Origin: Helicobacter typhlonius
Lineage (GTDB): Bacteria; Campylobacterota; Campylobacteria; Campylobacterales; Helicobacteraceae
Length of the DNA: 64,000 nucleotides
Direction of reading: 5' to 3'
Assembly: GCF_001460635.1 (NCBI RefSeq)
Contig: NZ_LN907858.1
Coordinates: forward strand, 434,001-498,000
Shown: in pieces, positions 27,265 to 36,645 of the stretch
How positions within the stretch are numbered: the stretch's first letter is position 1
How the letters are laid out: each line of letters begins with the position of its first letter
The notes under the pieces: generated by a model
Databases searched by the model: none
What the model saw: the letters and a program-made list of their open reading frames with translations, nothing else
What the model was told of the DNA's origin: nothing
Translations under genes and position numbers: made by a program

Positions 27265-28158
27265 TTATTTAATCGCCTCGACACCGGCATTAATCTCAAC
27301 AAGCTCTGTTGTGATTGCTTCTTGTCGCGCTTTATTTAGAGCGATTGTGAGGCTTCTCACTAAATCACCCGCATTGTTTGTAGCTGCATCCATTGCTTGG
27401 ATTCTAGCACTATGCTCAGCTGCTAGAGAATCTACTAGTGCGTAATACATATTGTATTGAATATATTTTCTCGCAAGCGTATCAAGCACCTCATCCTCTC
27501 CATCTTCGGGCTCAACATTAAGCGTAGAGACTTGCTCTGCTTCGTTGATATTAATAGTAAGTGGCAACACCGCCTGAACTTCAAGTTCTTGAGAAATCAT
27601 ATTCTTGAAGCCATTATGCACAATAATCACTTCATCTGTTGCACCATTTAAGAAATCATTAACAACATTGTTGATAAAGTTTTCAGCTTTCTCAAAAGTA
27701 GGCATAGAGCTTAAACCCACCGCTTTGTCAAGCACCTCTATGTCATTGAAAGCAAAAAACGAAATACCCTTTTTGCCAATGCCCCTTAAGCGCACCTTTA
27801 TACCCTGTGATTTATAAGATTCCATAAGCCGTACTACTTCTTTGATCGTAGCAGTATTGAATCCACCGCACAAGCCTTTATCGGCTGTGATAAAAACAAT
27901 ATCAAGCTTTTTGATTTCGCGGTCTTTTGACTTTGCAAAATAGGCACTATTGATACTGTCTAATCCACGCAAGCGCACTCTTGCCACGACATCATTAAAC
28001 ATCGCGCTGAGTTGTTTCGCATAGACTCTAGAGCGCCTTGCTAATTCCTCAGCTTTTTTGAGCTTAGAGCTAGAAACGAGTTTCATCGCTCGAGTAGTCT
28101 TTTGCGTGTTTTTGACACTCGTTATTTTCTTTCTTATTTCTTTAAGGTTGCCCCCCAT
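27265..28158 (-). CDS. atpG: ATP synthase gamma subunit
   Basis: 297 residues: the rotating central shaft of F1. Conserved ends are seen: [20 protein letters not shown] and [14 protein letters not shown] at the N-terminus, [12 protein letters not shown] in the middle and [20 protein letters not shown] at the C-terminus. It lies between atpA and atpD. The start ATG follows AAAAAGGAGC. Confidence 0.98.
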   Translation of the reverse strand: MGGNLKEIRKKITSVKNTQKTTRAMKLVSSSKLKKAEELARRSRVYAKQLSAMFNDVVARVRLRGLDSINSAYFAKSKDREIKKLDIVFITADKGLCGGFNTATIKEVVRLMESYKSQGIKVRLRGIGKKGISFFAFNDIEVLDKAVGLSSMPTFEKAENFINNVVNDFLNGATDEVIIVHNGFKNMISQELEVQAVLPLTININEAEQVSTLNVEPEDGEDEVLDTLARKYIQYNMYYALVDSLAAEHSARIQAMDAATNNAGDLVRSLTIALNKARQEAITTELVEINAGVEAIK

Positions 28159-28170
28159 TGCAGCTCCTTT

Positions 28171-29685
28171 TTATGCTCCAAAGTTTATTTTGAATTCTTC
28201 AAGTGCTTTGTTTAGCTCTGCCTCAATATCTTTATCAAGTGCTTTCTTTGCGCTGATATTTTCAAGAATTTTGGGATATTTCGCTTCAAGGAATGGATAA
28301 AGATCCGCTTCAAATGCTACCACCTTATTAGCAGGGATATCATCAAGTAAACCATTTGCGCCAGCATAAATAATAATTACTTGCTTTTCAATAGCAAGAG
28401 GCGAGTATGGGGGCTGCTTTAGAATCTCAACCATTCTTTGTCCTCTTTCAAGCTGTTTGCGACTTGTCTCATCAAGGTCAGAGGCAAATTGCGAGAATGC
28501 TTGAAGCTCTCTGTATTGAGCTAGGTCAAGTCGCAATGTTCCTGCTACTTGTTTTGTAGCTTTAATCTGCGCCGCACCACCCACACGAGAAACAGAAAGA
28601 CCAACATTAATCGCAGGGCGGATACCTGAGTTAAACAAGTCAGTTTCGAGGAATATTTGTCCATCAGTAATAGAGATTACATTTGTAGGAATGTATGCAG
28701 CCACATCGCCTGCTTGTGTTTCAATGATAGGCAACGCGGTAAGAGAACCAGCACCTAACTCATCGCTTAACTTTGCAGCTCTTTCAAGAAGTCTTGAGTG
28801 TAGATAGAATACATCTCCGGGAAAAGCTTCACGTCCAGGTGGGCGTCTTAAGATAAGCGACATTTCGCGATATGCCACAGCGTGTTTGCTCAAGTCATCA
28901 TAGATGATAAGCGCGTGTCTTGCGTTATCTCTAAAATATTCGCCAATTGTAACGCCTGTGTAAGGTGCTAAAAATTGCATTGCCGCAGAGAATGAAGCAG
29001 GGGCATTTACCACGACTGTGTAATCCATTGCCCCGTATTCTTCGAGACTACGCACCACGTGTGCAACCGTAGATTCTTTTTGTCCCACAGCAACATAGAT
29101 ACATATAACATCTTGTCCTTTCTGGTTAATGATTGTATCAACTGCAACTGTTGTTTTACCAGTTTGTCTATCGCCGATGATAAGCTCTCTTTGTCCTCTA
29201 CCGATTGGCACAAGCGCGTCAATTGCTTTAAGTCCTGTTTGTAATGGCTGATGCACTGACTTACGTGCCATAATGCCCGGTGCTTTTTCCTCAATAAAGC
29301 GGAATTCACTTGCTTCAATCGCACCCTTGCCATCAAGTGGCTCACCGAGTGTATTGATAACGCGCCCTACAACTGCATCACCCACAGGCACTTTCATAAG
29401 TTTTTTAAGACGTTTTACAGAAGTTCCTTCTTTAATCGTGCGACCAGAACCAAGCACCACGACACCAACACTACTTTCTTCGAGGTTGAATGCAATACCT
29501 GTATCACCTGTGTCAAATTCTACCATTTCGTAATACATTACATTGTTGAGACCATACACTTTTGCCACACCATCAGCATAAGCGATAACCTTGCCAGTTT
29601 CGCTAATATCAATATTGATATTGAAGCTATCAATACGCTCTTTGATGATTGAACTAATCTCTTCTGACTTGATTTTTGTTGTCAC
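28171..29685 (-). CDS. atpA: ATP synthase alpha subunit
   Basis: 504 residues: the regulatory nucleotide-binding F1 subunit. Walker [36 protein letters not shown], and the [19 protein letters not shown] segment are typical. The [16 protein letters not shown] stretch also fits. It follows atpH by 20 bases and precedes atpG by 12. Confidence 0.99.
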   Translation of the reverse strand: MTTKIKSEEISSIIKERIDSFNINIDISETGKVIAYADGVAKVYGLNNVMYYEMVEFDTGDTGIAFNLEESSVGVVVLGSGRTIKEGTSVKRLKKLMKVPVGDAVVGRVINTLGEPLDGKGAIEASEFRFIEEKAPGIMARKSVHQPLQTGLKAIDALVPIGRGQRELIIGDRQTGKTTVAVDTIINQKGQDVICIYVAVGQKESTVAHVVRSLEEYGAMDYTVVVNAPASFSAAMQFLAPYTGVTIGEYFRDNARHALIIYDDLSKHAVAYREMSLILRRPPGREAFPGDVFYLHSRLLERAAKLSDELGAGSLTALPIIETQAGDVAAYIPTNVISITDGQIFLETDLFNSGIRPAINVGLSVSRVGGAAQIKATKQVAGTLRLDLAQYRELQAFSQFASDLDETSRKQLERGQRMVEILKQPPYSPLAIEKQVIIIYAGANGLLDDIPANKVVAFEADLYPFLEAKYPKILENISAKKALDKDIEAELNKALEEFKINFGA

Positions 29686-29705
29686 TTTTCTCTCCTTGTG
29701 TTAAA

Positions 29706-30239
29706 TTAAAGTGCTTTTAGAATGTGATATTTGAGATCACTACTAAAACGTTCTTTGGAAAAAGATACCTCAATGCCCAAATCCTCAACGCTCAACTTAA
29801 TGCCCTCTGCCCCACTTAACTCCTGCATGATGCTAAGCTTTACGCCAAGCTTCTTAGCTAAAGCAGATTGAATCTTGTCCAACGTAGCGCTGTCTAATTC
29901 TTCCTTTGTTACAAGCGTGGCTGCATATTCCTTCCTGCGTGCAAGCAGGCACTTCTCTAATTCACTAGCTATGTATGGTATCAACAAGATTCTATCTGCT
30001 TCCGCCAAAAGACGGAAAAAGTTTTCTAACTTTGTATCTACCTTACCAACCTTGCTTACACTTTCCAGTAAAAACTGCTCCTTTTGGGACTTGCTCAAAA
30101 ATGGCGAGGCGATAATGTCTGCATTTTTCTTTTCCCTAAGGACATTAGAAAATCCCTTCAAAATATGGAGCACTTCGTCCAAATCACTTACAGAATCCAT
30201 AAGGGCTTGTGTGTATTTTTTTGCAACGATATGAAGCAT
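29706..30239 (-). CDS. atpH: ATP synthase delta subunit
   Basis: 177 residues, the OSCP-like subunit that ties F1 to the peripheral stalk. The N-terminal helical bundle (VAKKYTQALMDSVSDLDEV) and the C-terminal GAEGIKLSVEDLGIEVSFS region fit the family. The last base of atpF overlaps its first base, so translation is coupled. Confidence 0.95.
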   Translation of the reverse strand: MLHIVAKKYTQALMDSVSDLDEVLHILKGFSNVLREKKNADIIASPFLSKSQKEQFLLESVSKVGKVDTKLENFFRLLAEADRILLIPYIASELEKCLLARRKEYAATLVTKEELDSATLDKIQSALAKKLGVKLSIMQELSGAEGIKLSVEDLGIEVSFSKERFSSDLKYHILKAL

Positions 30240-30754
30240 TATGAAATCCTTTTGGTAATGATGTTTACATATTCCTCTTTATTAAGATGAATATCATTGC
30301 TCTTAATGAGTGTATTAAGGAGTTTATTGACACTTTCCTGCACCACTTTTCTTCGCTCAAATTCAATATTTGACTCTAAAGCATATTTTAACGCCTCTAC
30401 ATCTTTCTTGATTTGTCCGTTGTATCTCTGCTCTACCAAGTATGCCTCTTGTTTCGCCGCATTAACGATAGATTTGCCCCTTTCTTTACTCTCTTCTAAG
30501 CGTTTTTGTGCTTCTTCTTTTTCTTGTTTAGCCTTGTGGAGGTTACTTTGCGCTTCTTGAAGACGAGCAGCTATGGCATTTTTTCTATTGACAAACAAAC
30601 CTTTGATCGGATCGAAAGCAAAATACCATAAAATTGCTACGAAAATTACAAAGTTTATAATACGTTCCACAAAGTCGCTTCCTTCTATTCCAGCAGAAGC
30701 GAGAAGAAAGGACGGGAAAAATAAAAGTAATGCCACACATAGAATCTTTTTCAT
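30239..30754 (-). CDS. atpF: ATP synthase subunit b
   Basis: 171 residues. An apparent signal-like segment (ILCVALLLFFPSFLLASA) precedes the membrane helix FVERIINFVIFVAILWYFAF. A long charged coiled coil follows (ARLQEAQSNLHKAKQEKEEA). It is one of two peripheral-stalk b-type subunits here; the other, b', is directly upstream. Confidence 0.95.
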   Translation of the reverse strand: MKKILCVALLLFFPSFLLASAGIEGSDFVERIINFVIFVAILWYFAFDPIKGLFVNRKNAIAARLQEAQSNLHKAKQEKEEAQKRLEESKERGKSIVNAAKQEAYLVEQRYNGQIKKDVEALKYALESNIEFERRKVVQESVNKLLNTLIKSNDIHLNKEEYVNIITKRIS

Positions 30755-30763
30755 TATACCCCC

Positions 30764-31189
30764 TTATATTTGCTCGAGTTTTGCATTAAGTGCATTTTTA
30801 AAAACAGGAAGTTGCTCAAGCAGCTCTGCATAAAGCTGCGATTTTTGCTCCTCTAGCTCTTGCTTGGCTTGTGCGAGTTTGCTCTCATTCTCTACTTTCT
30901 TTGCATTAATTTTTTCTTCATAGTTAGTTTTTGCCTCTTTTGTAGCACTTTCTAGAATCTGTGCCGCCTCTTTGCGCGCCAAAGACAGAGTTCGTGCAAT
31001 TTCTTTTTCAATTTCATCTATTTCACCTCTGTAACCCTGTGTATTTGTAATTTCTTGGTCAATAAAGCTATCTCTATTACTCATAAAAGCAAGCATAGGT
31101 TTGAAAAGCCATTGATTTAGCAAGAAAATAAGAAGCATAAAGGTAACAAAAACAAGTAGCATTAAGTAAGGATTGAGGGTAATGCTCAT
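30764..31189 (-). CDS. atpF': ATP synthase subunit b'
   Basis: 141 residues: one membrane helix (YLMLLVFVTFMLLIFLLNQW) and a long coiled coil. It should pair with subunit b to form a heterodimeric stalk, as in photosynthetic bacteria and epsilonproteobacteria. It is the first atp gene of this operon. The gap of 79 bases after parB may hold the operon promoter, though I see no strong box. Confidence 0.92.
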   Translation of the reverse strand: MSITLNPYLMLLVFVTFMLLIFLLNQWLFKPMLAFMSNRDSFIDQEITNTQGYRGEIDEIEKEIARTLSLARKEAAQILESATKEAKTNYEEKINAKKVENESKLAQAKQELEEQKSQLYAELLEQLPVFKNALNAKLEQI

Positions 31190-31268
31190 TCTATTCTCCT
31201 TTGTGAATATTTTGTGAAAACTTGGGATATTCTAACAAGTTAAAATATATTAAACCTTAAAGTGCGTA

Positions 31269-32138
31269 TCATTTTGATATTTTTTTTATCAAGGTTGCAA
31301 TTTCGGCATCATTTTGGAAACAAATGGTAATTTTTGATGAGCTTGTTTGGCTTTGTATGCCAAGCAATTTGAGTTCATCTTGAAGCTCTGTAAGCAGCTT
31401 ATTATTGATATTTCGCATATATTCTTTGGGAGATTTTTTAGTCTTATTTGGCTCTTCTTTTATTTTTTTTATGAGTGTTTCGGTATCACGCACATTTAAC
31501 TTTTGCCCTATGATAGAGTCTGCTACGAGCTTTTGTTTATCTGCATTTAGTGTAACAAGCATCTTTGCGTGTCCTTGCGAGATTTTATCCTCATTCAGCA
31601 TTTGCTTGACTTCATCACTAAGTTGTAAAAGGCGTAAAGTGTTTGTAATTTGTGTGCGTGATTTATTGATACGTTTAGATAGTTCCTCGTGGGTAATACC
31701 ATACTCCTTGAGAAGCTCCTCGTATGAGAGTGCCAACTCGATAGGATTAAGCTCCTCACGTTGAATATTTTCAATGATGGCAAGTTCTCTTAAGCGTTTA
31801 AAATCAATCTCTGCCACAATGGCTTTGATATTACTCAATCCCGCAAGCTTTGAGGCGCGGAGTCTGCGCTCACCAGCGATTAGAATATAATCTCCATCGC
31901 CATTATCATATACAACGACAGGTTGCAATAAGCCATGTTCAAGTATAGATTCAGAAAGTTCTTGCAGGGCTTGAGTATTAAAAGTTTTTCTCGGTTGGTA
32001 GGGATTTGGCTTAATAATATCAATATCGAGTTCAAGCACGGGCGAGGAATTATCGCTGAGACTTTGCTCGTAAGCCTCTGCTGTTTCAGAAAGTATCGCG
32101 CCTAGCCCCCTGCCGATTGCTAACTTTTTTTTACTCAT
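31269..32138 (-). CDS. parB: chromosome partitioning protein ParB
   Basis: 289 residues. The N-terminal ParB/sulfiredoxin-like CTPase domain has NPYQPRKTFN, LLQPVVVY and LIAGERRLRASKLAGL. A helix-turn-helix for parS binding follows (ITHEELSKRINKSRTQITNTL). ParB spreads from parS sites near the origin and works with ParA in segregation. It follows parA by 5 bases. I did not find a recognisable parS inverted repeat in the window, but I could not search systematically. Confidence 0.97.
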   Translation of the reverse strand: MSKKKLAIGRGLGAILSETAEAYEQSLSDNSSPVLELDIDIIKPNPYQPRKTFNTQALQELSESILEHGLLQPVVVYDNGDGDYILIAGERRLRASKLAGLSNIKAIVAEIDFKRLRELAIIENIQREELNPIELALSYEELLKEYGITHEELSKRINKSRTQITNTLRLLQLSDEVKQMLNEDKISQGHAKMLVTLNADKQKLVADSIIGQKLNVRDTETLIKKIKEEPNKTKKSPKEYMRNINNKLLTELQDELKLLGIQSQTSSSKITICFQNDAEIATLIKKISK

Positions 32139-32143
32139 TGTGT

Positions 32144-32929
32144 TTATGCCCCTTGTAATATTGTGCGTGCGAGATTCTCATACGCCACACTACCATTTGA
32201 GCGATTATCATACAGCATTATGGGTTTGCCAAAGCTAGGAGATTCGGCGAGCTTCACACTACGTGGAACAATGATGTAGTCATCTTCATATTTAAACAAC
32301 TCTTTACTAAAATGCTCTTTAAGCTCATCAAAGACTTGCCTTGATAGATTGTGTTGTCCAGAATACATAGTAGGCAAGAATCCTTTAATTTTCAATCGTG
32401 GATTAATTGTATCCTTAAGGAGCTTGATTGTATTGAGTAGCTGTGCCAAACCCTCAAGCGCGAAAAATTCGCATTGTATAGGCACGATAACAAAATCAGA
32501 CGCAGCAAGGGCATTAACCGTGAGAGAGCCGAGCGCAGGCGGAGAATCAATAACAATATAATCGTATTCCTCTTTAACCTCATCGATTTTCTTACTAAGG
32601 AGGAGTTCGCGCCCTTTCATATTATTCTTATTATAAAATTCTTTTTCGATACCTGCTAGACCAATATTTGAGGGTGCAAGATAGAGGTTTTGAATATCAG
32701 TTTTGAGAATAATTTGAGACAGCTTCTTTGAGCCCGTAAGCACGTGATACATATCAGATTCTATTTTATTGCGGCGGATACCAAAGTTTGTAGTTGCGTT
32801 TGCTTGAGGATCATAATCAATCACAAGCACCTTTTTATTAGCAGAGGCTAGGGAGGCTGCAAGATTTACAGCTGTGGTTGTTTTGCCAACCCCGCCTTTT
32901 TGGTTCGCTATAGCTATTATTTCACACAT
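32144..32929 (-). CDS. parA: chromosome partitioning ATPase ParA (Soj)
   Basis: 261 residues, a deviant Walker ATPase of the ParA/MinD family. Walker A is KGGVGKTTTAVNLAA with the signature lysine, and the switch II region is DYIVIDSPPALGSLTV. LVIDYDPQANATT is the A' motif. It pairs with ParB to move chromosome origins. birA precedes it by 9 bases and parB follows by 5. Confidence 0.98.
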   Translation of the reverse strand: MCEIIAIANQKGGVGKTTTAVNLAASLASANKKVLVIDYDPQANATTNFGIRRNKIESDMYHVLTGSKKLSQIILKTDIQNLYLAPSNIGLAGIEKEFYNKNNMKGRELLLSKKIDEVKEEYDYIVIDSPPALGSLTVNALAASDFVIVPIQCEFFALEGLAQLLNTIKLLKDTINPRLKIKGFLPTMYSGQHNLSRQVFDELKEHFSKELFKYEDDYIIVPRSVKLAESPSFGKPIMLYDNRSNGSVAYENLARTILQGA

Positions 32930-32938
32930 AATTTCTCC

Positions 32939-33651
32939 TTATCGTAAGCTATAAATTTTATTTCCATCAATACTTAAAGAGCCATCTTCATTAAGAATAG
33001 CGTCCTTTAAACACATCCTCTCTTTACCTAAGTGAAAGAAAAAGGAGCTATTCTTGTAAAATTCTAGCTTATAAATACTAAAAATCTGCTTCCACGATAC
33101 AAAATTTTCAAAGCTTTTGAAAAAATCTTCCAAAAAGCGCACAGGCTCGATATTTGCGCTTATAGTTTCTTCTAAAGTCGCATATTGCGTGTTTTGTTCG
33201 GTATTTGCAGAGTAGAGATTGATGCCTATTCCGCACACAATGTTGCCTTTCACCTTTTGAGTGAGAATCCCGCCAATTTTAGAATCTGTTCTGTATAAAT
33301 CATTTGGATATTTGAGCCACACCTGTGAGCCAAGGGAGCGCAAATATTCGCGCATAATTACACCAAAAAAATCGAACTCGATTCTAAACGCAAGTCTTGT
33401 GGCAGACTTTTTAAGGGCAGGGCAAAGGAGAAAAGTAAAGACTTTGGCACACTATCCCATTGGTTGCCCCTGCTCCCTATGGCATTGCTTTGTGTTTTTG
33501 CACTAATGCAAAATGGCACATTGAGCTTGTCTTCTTTAATCATCTCTATGGCGTAAGTCTGTGTGGATTCTAATGTATCAAAGTGATAAATGCGCGAATT
33601 AAGAAGCGCGATAAATGCGCTATCAAAGCCTGTAAGGTGAGAATCTAGCAT
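32939..33651 (-). pseudogene. birA: biotin protein ligase BirA, interrupted by a one-base frameshift
   Basis: Two adjacent frames make up one BirA. The first (97 codons, from 33651) has SAKTQSNAIGSRGNQW, the biotin-AMP loop, and stops at 33358. The second begins inside the protein with LGSQVWLKYPNDLYR, the KWPND motif, and runs to 32939. The junction is a run of seven T (minus strand, 33365-33371); eight T would read IFFGVIMREYL straight through. BirA attaches biotin to acetyl-CoA carboxylase and is usually essential, so this may be a sequencing error, a slippage-prone tract or a recent mutation. There is no N-terminal DNA-binding domain. It overlaps fmt by 7 bases. Confidence 0.85.
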
Positions 33652-34592
33652 AACACATCGCCTATTTTTAGGTGCTTACCGCGCAGATAGAGTGCTGCTT
33701 CAAGTCTGTTTTTACCCTCCTGCTGCAAAGAGTCAATATTTAAGCTCCCGCTTCTGCAGCCCACAACGATACTTGAATCCCCGATTTTTAGAATCTCACC
33801 CGCATTGTGAGATTCATTAGATTCTATAAGGCTCACATCAAAGAGCTTGAGCGTGTAGCCTTTCACGCTTTGGATAAAGATATGGGGCCACTCGCAATAG
33901 GCAAGGTAGCTTTTATACACATTTTGTGCAGATTCTAAACACATAAAACCATCGCTTTTTTTGATTTTTGTGCAATAGCTTGAATCCGCGTCAATTTGCC
34001 TTAAGGGCTCGATTTTTTCAAAGTTTTTCAATACAAATGTCGCGAGTTTTGCTCCAGATTCAGCAAGTTGTGAGGAAAGCTCCGTAATATTTTGCTGTGT
34101 ATTTGCAACATAAGATATGCCTAGAATATCGCCATTATCGAGTTCTTCACCCATTCTCATCGCACTTATGCCAAAGTATGGGCTTTGAGAGAGAATCATC
34201 TGCTGCAAAGGACTTGCCCCACGCCACAAAGGCAAGATAGAAGCGTGGATATTGATACAAGGCGCAATGTCTAAAAAAGCTTTGGGTAGAATCTTCCCAT
34301 ACGCTACAACAAGTATCATATCGGGTTTTAGAATCTGCATATTTTCAATAAAATCTTGCGTAATACTGCTAGGCTGAAAAATATGTGGCATAGATTCAGA
34401 ATCTTGCTTTAGGTTTGTCTTTATTTTTTGCAGGAGCATTGCCTTTGTGTGTGGAGGTTTTAGCTCGGCTTTTCTCCCAAAGGGTTTATCAGGCTGACAA
34501 ATAAGCGCAACAATTTCAAAAAAATCATCGTCTAATAGCGGGGCAAAAATTTCCCACGCAAACGCAGGAGTCCCGGCGAGGATAAGTCTCAT
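33645..34592 (-). CDS. fmt: methionyl-tRNA formyltransferase
   Basis: 315 residues from the ATG at 34592, which overlaps the proB stop as ATGA and has AAGGAG eight bases upstream. The frame also allows a GTG three codons earlier. Family motifs: MRLILAGTPAFAWEI, the folate-binding INIHASILPLWRGASPLQ and SYFGISAMRMGEELDNGDI. It formylates initiator Met-tRNA. The order proB-fmt-birA-parA-parB also occurs in Campylobacter jejuni as I recall it. Confidence 0.96.
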   Translation of the reverse strand: MRLILAGTPAFAWEIFAPLLDDDFFEIVALICQPDKPFGRKAELKPPHTKAMLLQKIKTNLKQDSESMPHIFQPSSITQDFIENMQILKPDMILVVAYGKILPKAFLDIAPCINIHASILPLWRGASPLQQMILSQSPYFGISAMRMGEELDNGDILGISYVANTQQNITELSSQLAESGAKLATFVLKNFEKIEPLRQIDADSSYCTKIKKSDGFMCLESAQNVYKSYLAYCEWPHIFIQSVKGYTLKLFDVSLIESNESHNAGEILKIGDSSIVVGCRSGSLNIDSLQQEGKNRLEAALYLRGKHLKIGDVLC

Positions 34593-35377
34593 AGAATCCA
34601 CTCCTTAATATCACTTGAGCAAAAAAGTGTGCCAGAAGTATGCTTTTTATGCAGGAGAAAATCGCGTAAAATATCGAGTTTGCGCCCATTGCTTAAAAAC
34701 ATCATTCTGTTATGTTTGAGTAAAAAATCAGCCGCTAGAAGTTTGGTTACAATACCCCCTGTGGCAAAGCTCTCATTTGGCGTGTGGTTTTCTTGCAAGG
34801 CACTTGGTGCAATACTATGCACGATTGGTAGAATCTTGGCATCAGGGAATTGATGAGGATTCTTATCAAAATAGCCATCAATATCGCTTAAAATCACAAG
34901 CAGTTTTGCGCCAAAATAATGCGCCACATACGCGCCTAACCTGTCGTTATCGCCAAATACAATTTCATCTGTGGCGATTGTATCGTTTTCGTTGATGATT
35001 GGTAGCACATTATGCGATAAAAGCGTGTCTATGGTGTTTTTGGCAAAATCTGTGTGTCGTCTTGAATCAAAATCGCGCCATACGAGCAATAGTTGGGCGA
35101 TTGTGATATTGTGCTGCAAAAAGGCATTGCGATAAGATTCCATAAGCAAGGGTTGCCCGATGCTTGCTAGGGCTTGTTTATTTTGTAAGATATTTCTATC
35201 AATAGTAAGCTCTGTGTGTCCGCTTGCCACCGCACCAGAGCTTACCAAAATGACATCATATTGCGTCTTTAGCTCACTAATGATATTTGCAAGGGCTTGA
35301 ATCTGCGTTTTGTCAATGATTTTGCCATTGCAGAGGTTTGATGAGCCTACCTTTAAAACAATGCGTGGCTTTTGCAT
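34589..35377 (-). CDS. proB: glutamate 5-kinase (short form)
   Basis: First step of proline synthesis. 262 residues forming the amino-acid-kinase fold only: VLKVGSSNLCNG, VILVSSGAVASG, ASIGQPLLMESY, PIINENDTIATDEIVFGDND and SFATGGIVTKLLAA, each given as a short piece. The PUA domain found at the C-terminus of E. coli ProB is missing, as in Campylobacter. In that genus obgE lies upstream; here fcl is in that place, directly abutting. Confidence 0.95.
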   Translation of the reverse strand: MQKPRIVLKVGSSNLCNGKIIDKTQIQALANIISELKTQYDVILVSSGAVASGHTELTIDRNILQNKQALASIGQPLLMESYRNAFLQHNITIAQLLLVWRDFDSRRHTDFAKNTIDTLLSHNVLPIINENDTIATDEIVFGDNDRLGAYVAHYFGAKLLVILSDIDGYFDKNPHQFPDAKILPIVHSIAPSALQENHTPNESFATGGIVTKLLAADFLLKHNRMMFLSNGRKLDILRDFLLHKKHTSGTLFCSSDIKEWIL

Positions 35378-36436
35378 TTATAGAATCTCCTTTTGTTTGT
35401 TAAGATAATGCCTATACACACTTTCTATACCCTCTCTAAGAGAGATTTTTGCCTGCCAACCGAGCTTGTTTAGTCTGCTTGTGTCCATAAGTTTTTGTGG
35501 CGTGCCATTTGGCTTAGTGCTATCAAAGACGAGTTTGCCATTAAATCCCACAATATCCTTTACCAATGTCGCAAGTTCGTATATGCTTACATCATCGCCA
35601 TAGCCGACATTGAGGTGGGTATTGCGAATCTGCGGCGCACAAGTGGTGGCGAGGTCTTTAAAAGATATGCGCTCCATTACAAATACACAGGCTTCTGCCA
35701 TATCTCGCACGTGGAGAAATTCCCTACGAGGTGTGCCATCGCCCCAAATACTCACTTGTGAATCCTCTATGCCAAATCGCGCTAAATACTCCTGTAAGTC
35801 TGTGCCATTTAGCCCTGTATCGCGCTCTAAGCCTTGTATATGCTTTTGCTCTAAGAGTTTTGCAAGGTGCATTTTACGCAAGAGTGCAGGGAGGACGTGG
35901 GAGGTTTCTAAATCAAAATTATCATTATTGCCATAGAGATTTGTAGGCATTACAGAGACAAAGTCGCAACCATACTGCAAGGCGAAGCTTTCACACATTT
36001 TGATTCCTGCGATTTTAGCAATCGCATAAGGCTCATTTGTGTATTCTAGCTCACTTGTAAGTAGCACATCTTCGCCCATAGGTTGAGGAGCATTTTTTGG
36101 GTAAATGCACGAGCTACCAAGGAAAAGGAGCTTTTTAACACCATATTTATAAGCATTGTAGATAATGTGATTTTGTATAGCGAGATTCTCATAGATAAAA
36201 TCTGCGCGGTAAGTGTTATTTGCTAGAATCCCACCCACTTTTGCAGCAGCTAAAAAGACATATTCGGGGCGATAGGTGCTAAAAAAATCTTCCACCGCGC
36301 TAGAAGAGAGCAAGTTAAGCTCATTGCGCGTTTTGGCAATAAGTTGCGTATAGCCCTGCTGCTTGAGATATTCAAGTATGCTTGAGCCTACAAGTCCCCT
36401 ATGTCCAGCAACAAAGATTTTAGAATCTTTTTGCAT
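35378..36436 (-). CDS. fcl: GDP-L-fucose synthase
   Basis: 352 residues from the ATG at 36436, preceded by AAGGGG; an upstream in-frame ATG at 36493 would add a stretch lacking family similarity. The Rossmann motif FVAGHRGLVGSSIL, the catalytic S-x-C and Y-x3-K (LGSSCIYPKNAPQPM, then NEPYAIAKIAGI), and PTNLYGNNDNFD are those of the short-chain dehydrogenase family member Fcl/WcaG. It epimerises and reduces the GDP-mannose product made by Gmd. gmd lies 9.3 kb away on the same strand, with the nickel locus between. GDP-fucose typically feeds LPS O-chain or Lewis-type fucosylation in Helicobacter. Confidence 0.96.
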   Translation of the reverse strand: MQKDSKIFVAGHRGLVGSSILEYLKQQGYTQLIAKTRNELNLLSSSAVEDFFSTYRPEYVFLAAAKVGGILANNTYRADFIYENLAIQNHIIYNAYKYGVKKLLFLGSSCIYPKNAPQPMGEDVLLTSELEYTNEPYAIAKIAGIKMCESFALQYGCDFVSVMPTNLYGNNDNFDLETSHVLPALLRKMHLAKLLEQKHIQGLERDTGLNGTDLQEYLARFGIEDSQVSIWGDGTPRREFLHVRDMAEACVFVMERISFKDLATTCAPQIRNTHLNVGYGDDVSIYELATLVKDIVGFNGKLVFDSTKPNGTPQKLMDTSRLNKLGWQAKISLREGIESVYRHYLNKQKEIL

Positions 36437-36645
36437 TGCAATCCCCTTATGTTTTAAAATATATTTTAAAGGGCGTATTATATCCAACATCACTCTTAAG
36501 TCGCTTAAGTTTCTTGCGCATTATGCAAAGGATATGTAGCAAATGTGAGAATCTAGCTTGATTCTAAAATATCAGCAAAAATAGAGCGGTAAGTAGATTT
36601 TAAAAGCAAGTTTTGTAAGTTTTAGGGCATTGCTTAGAATCTTCC

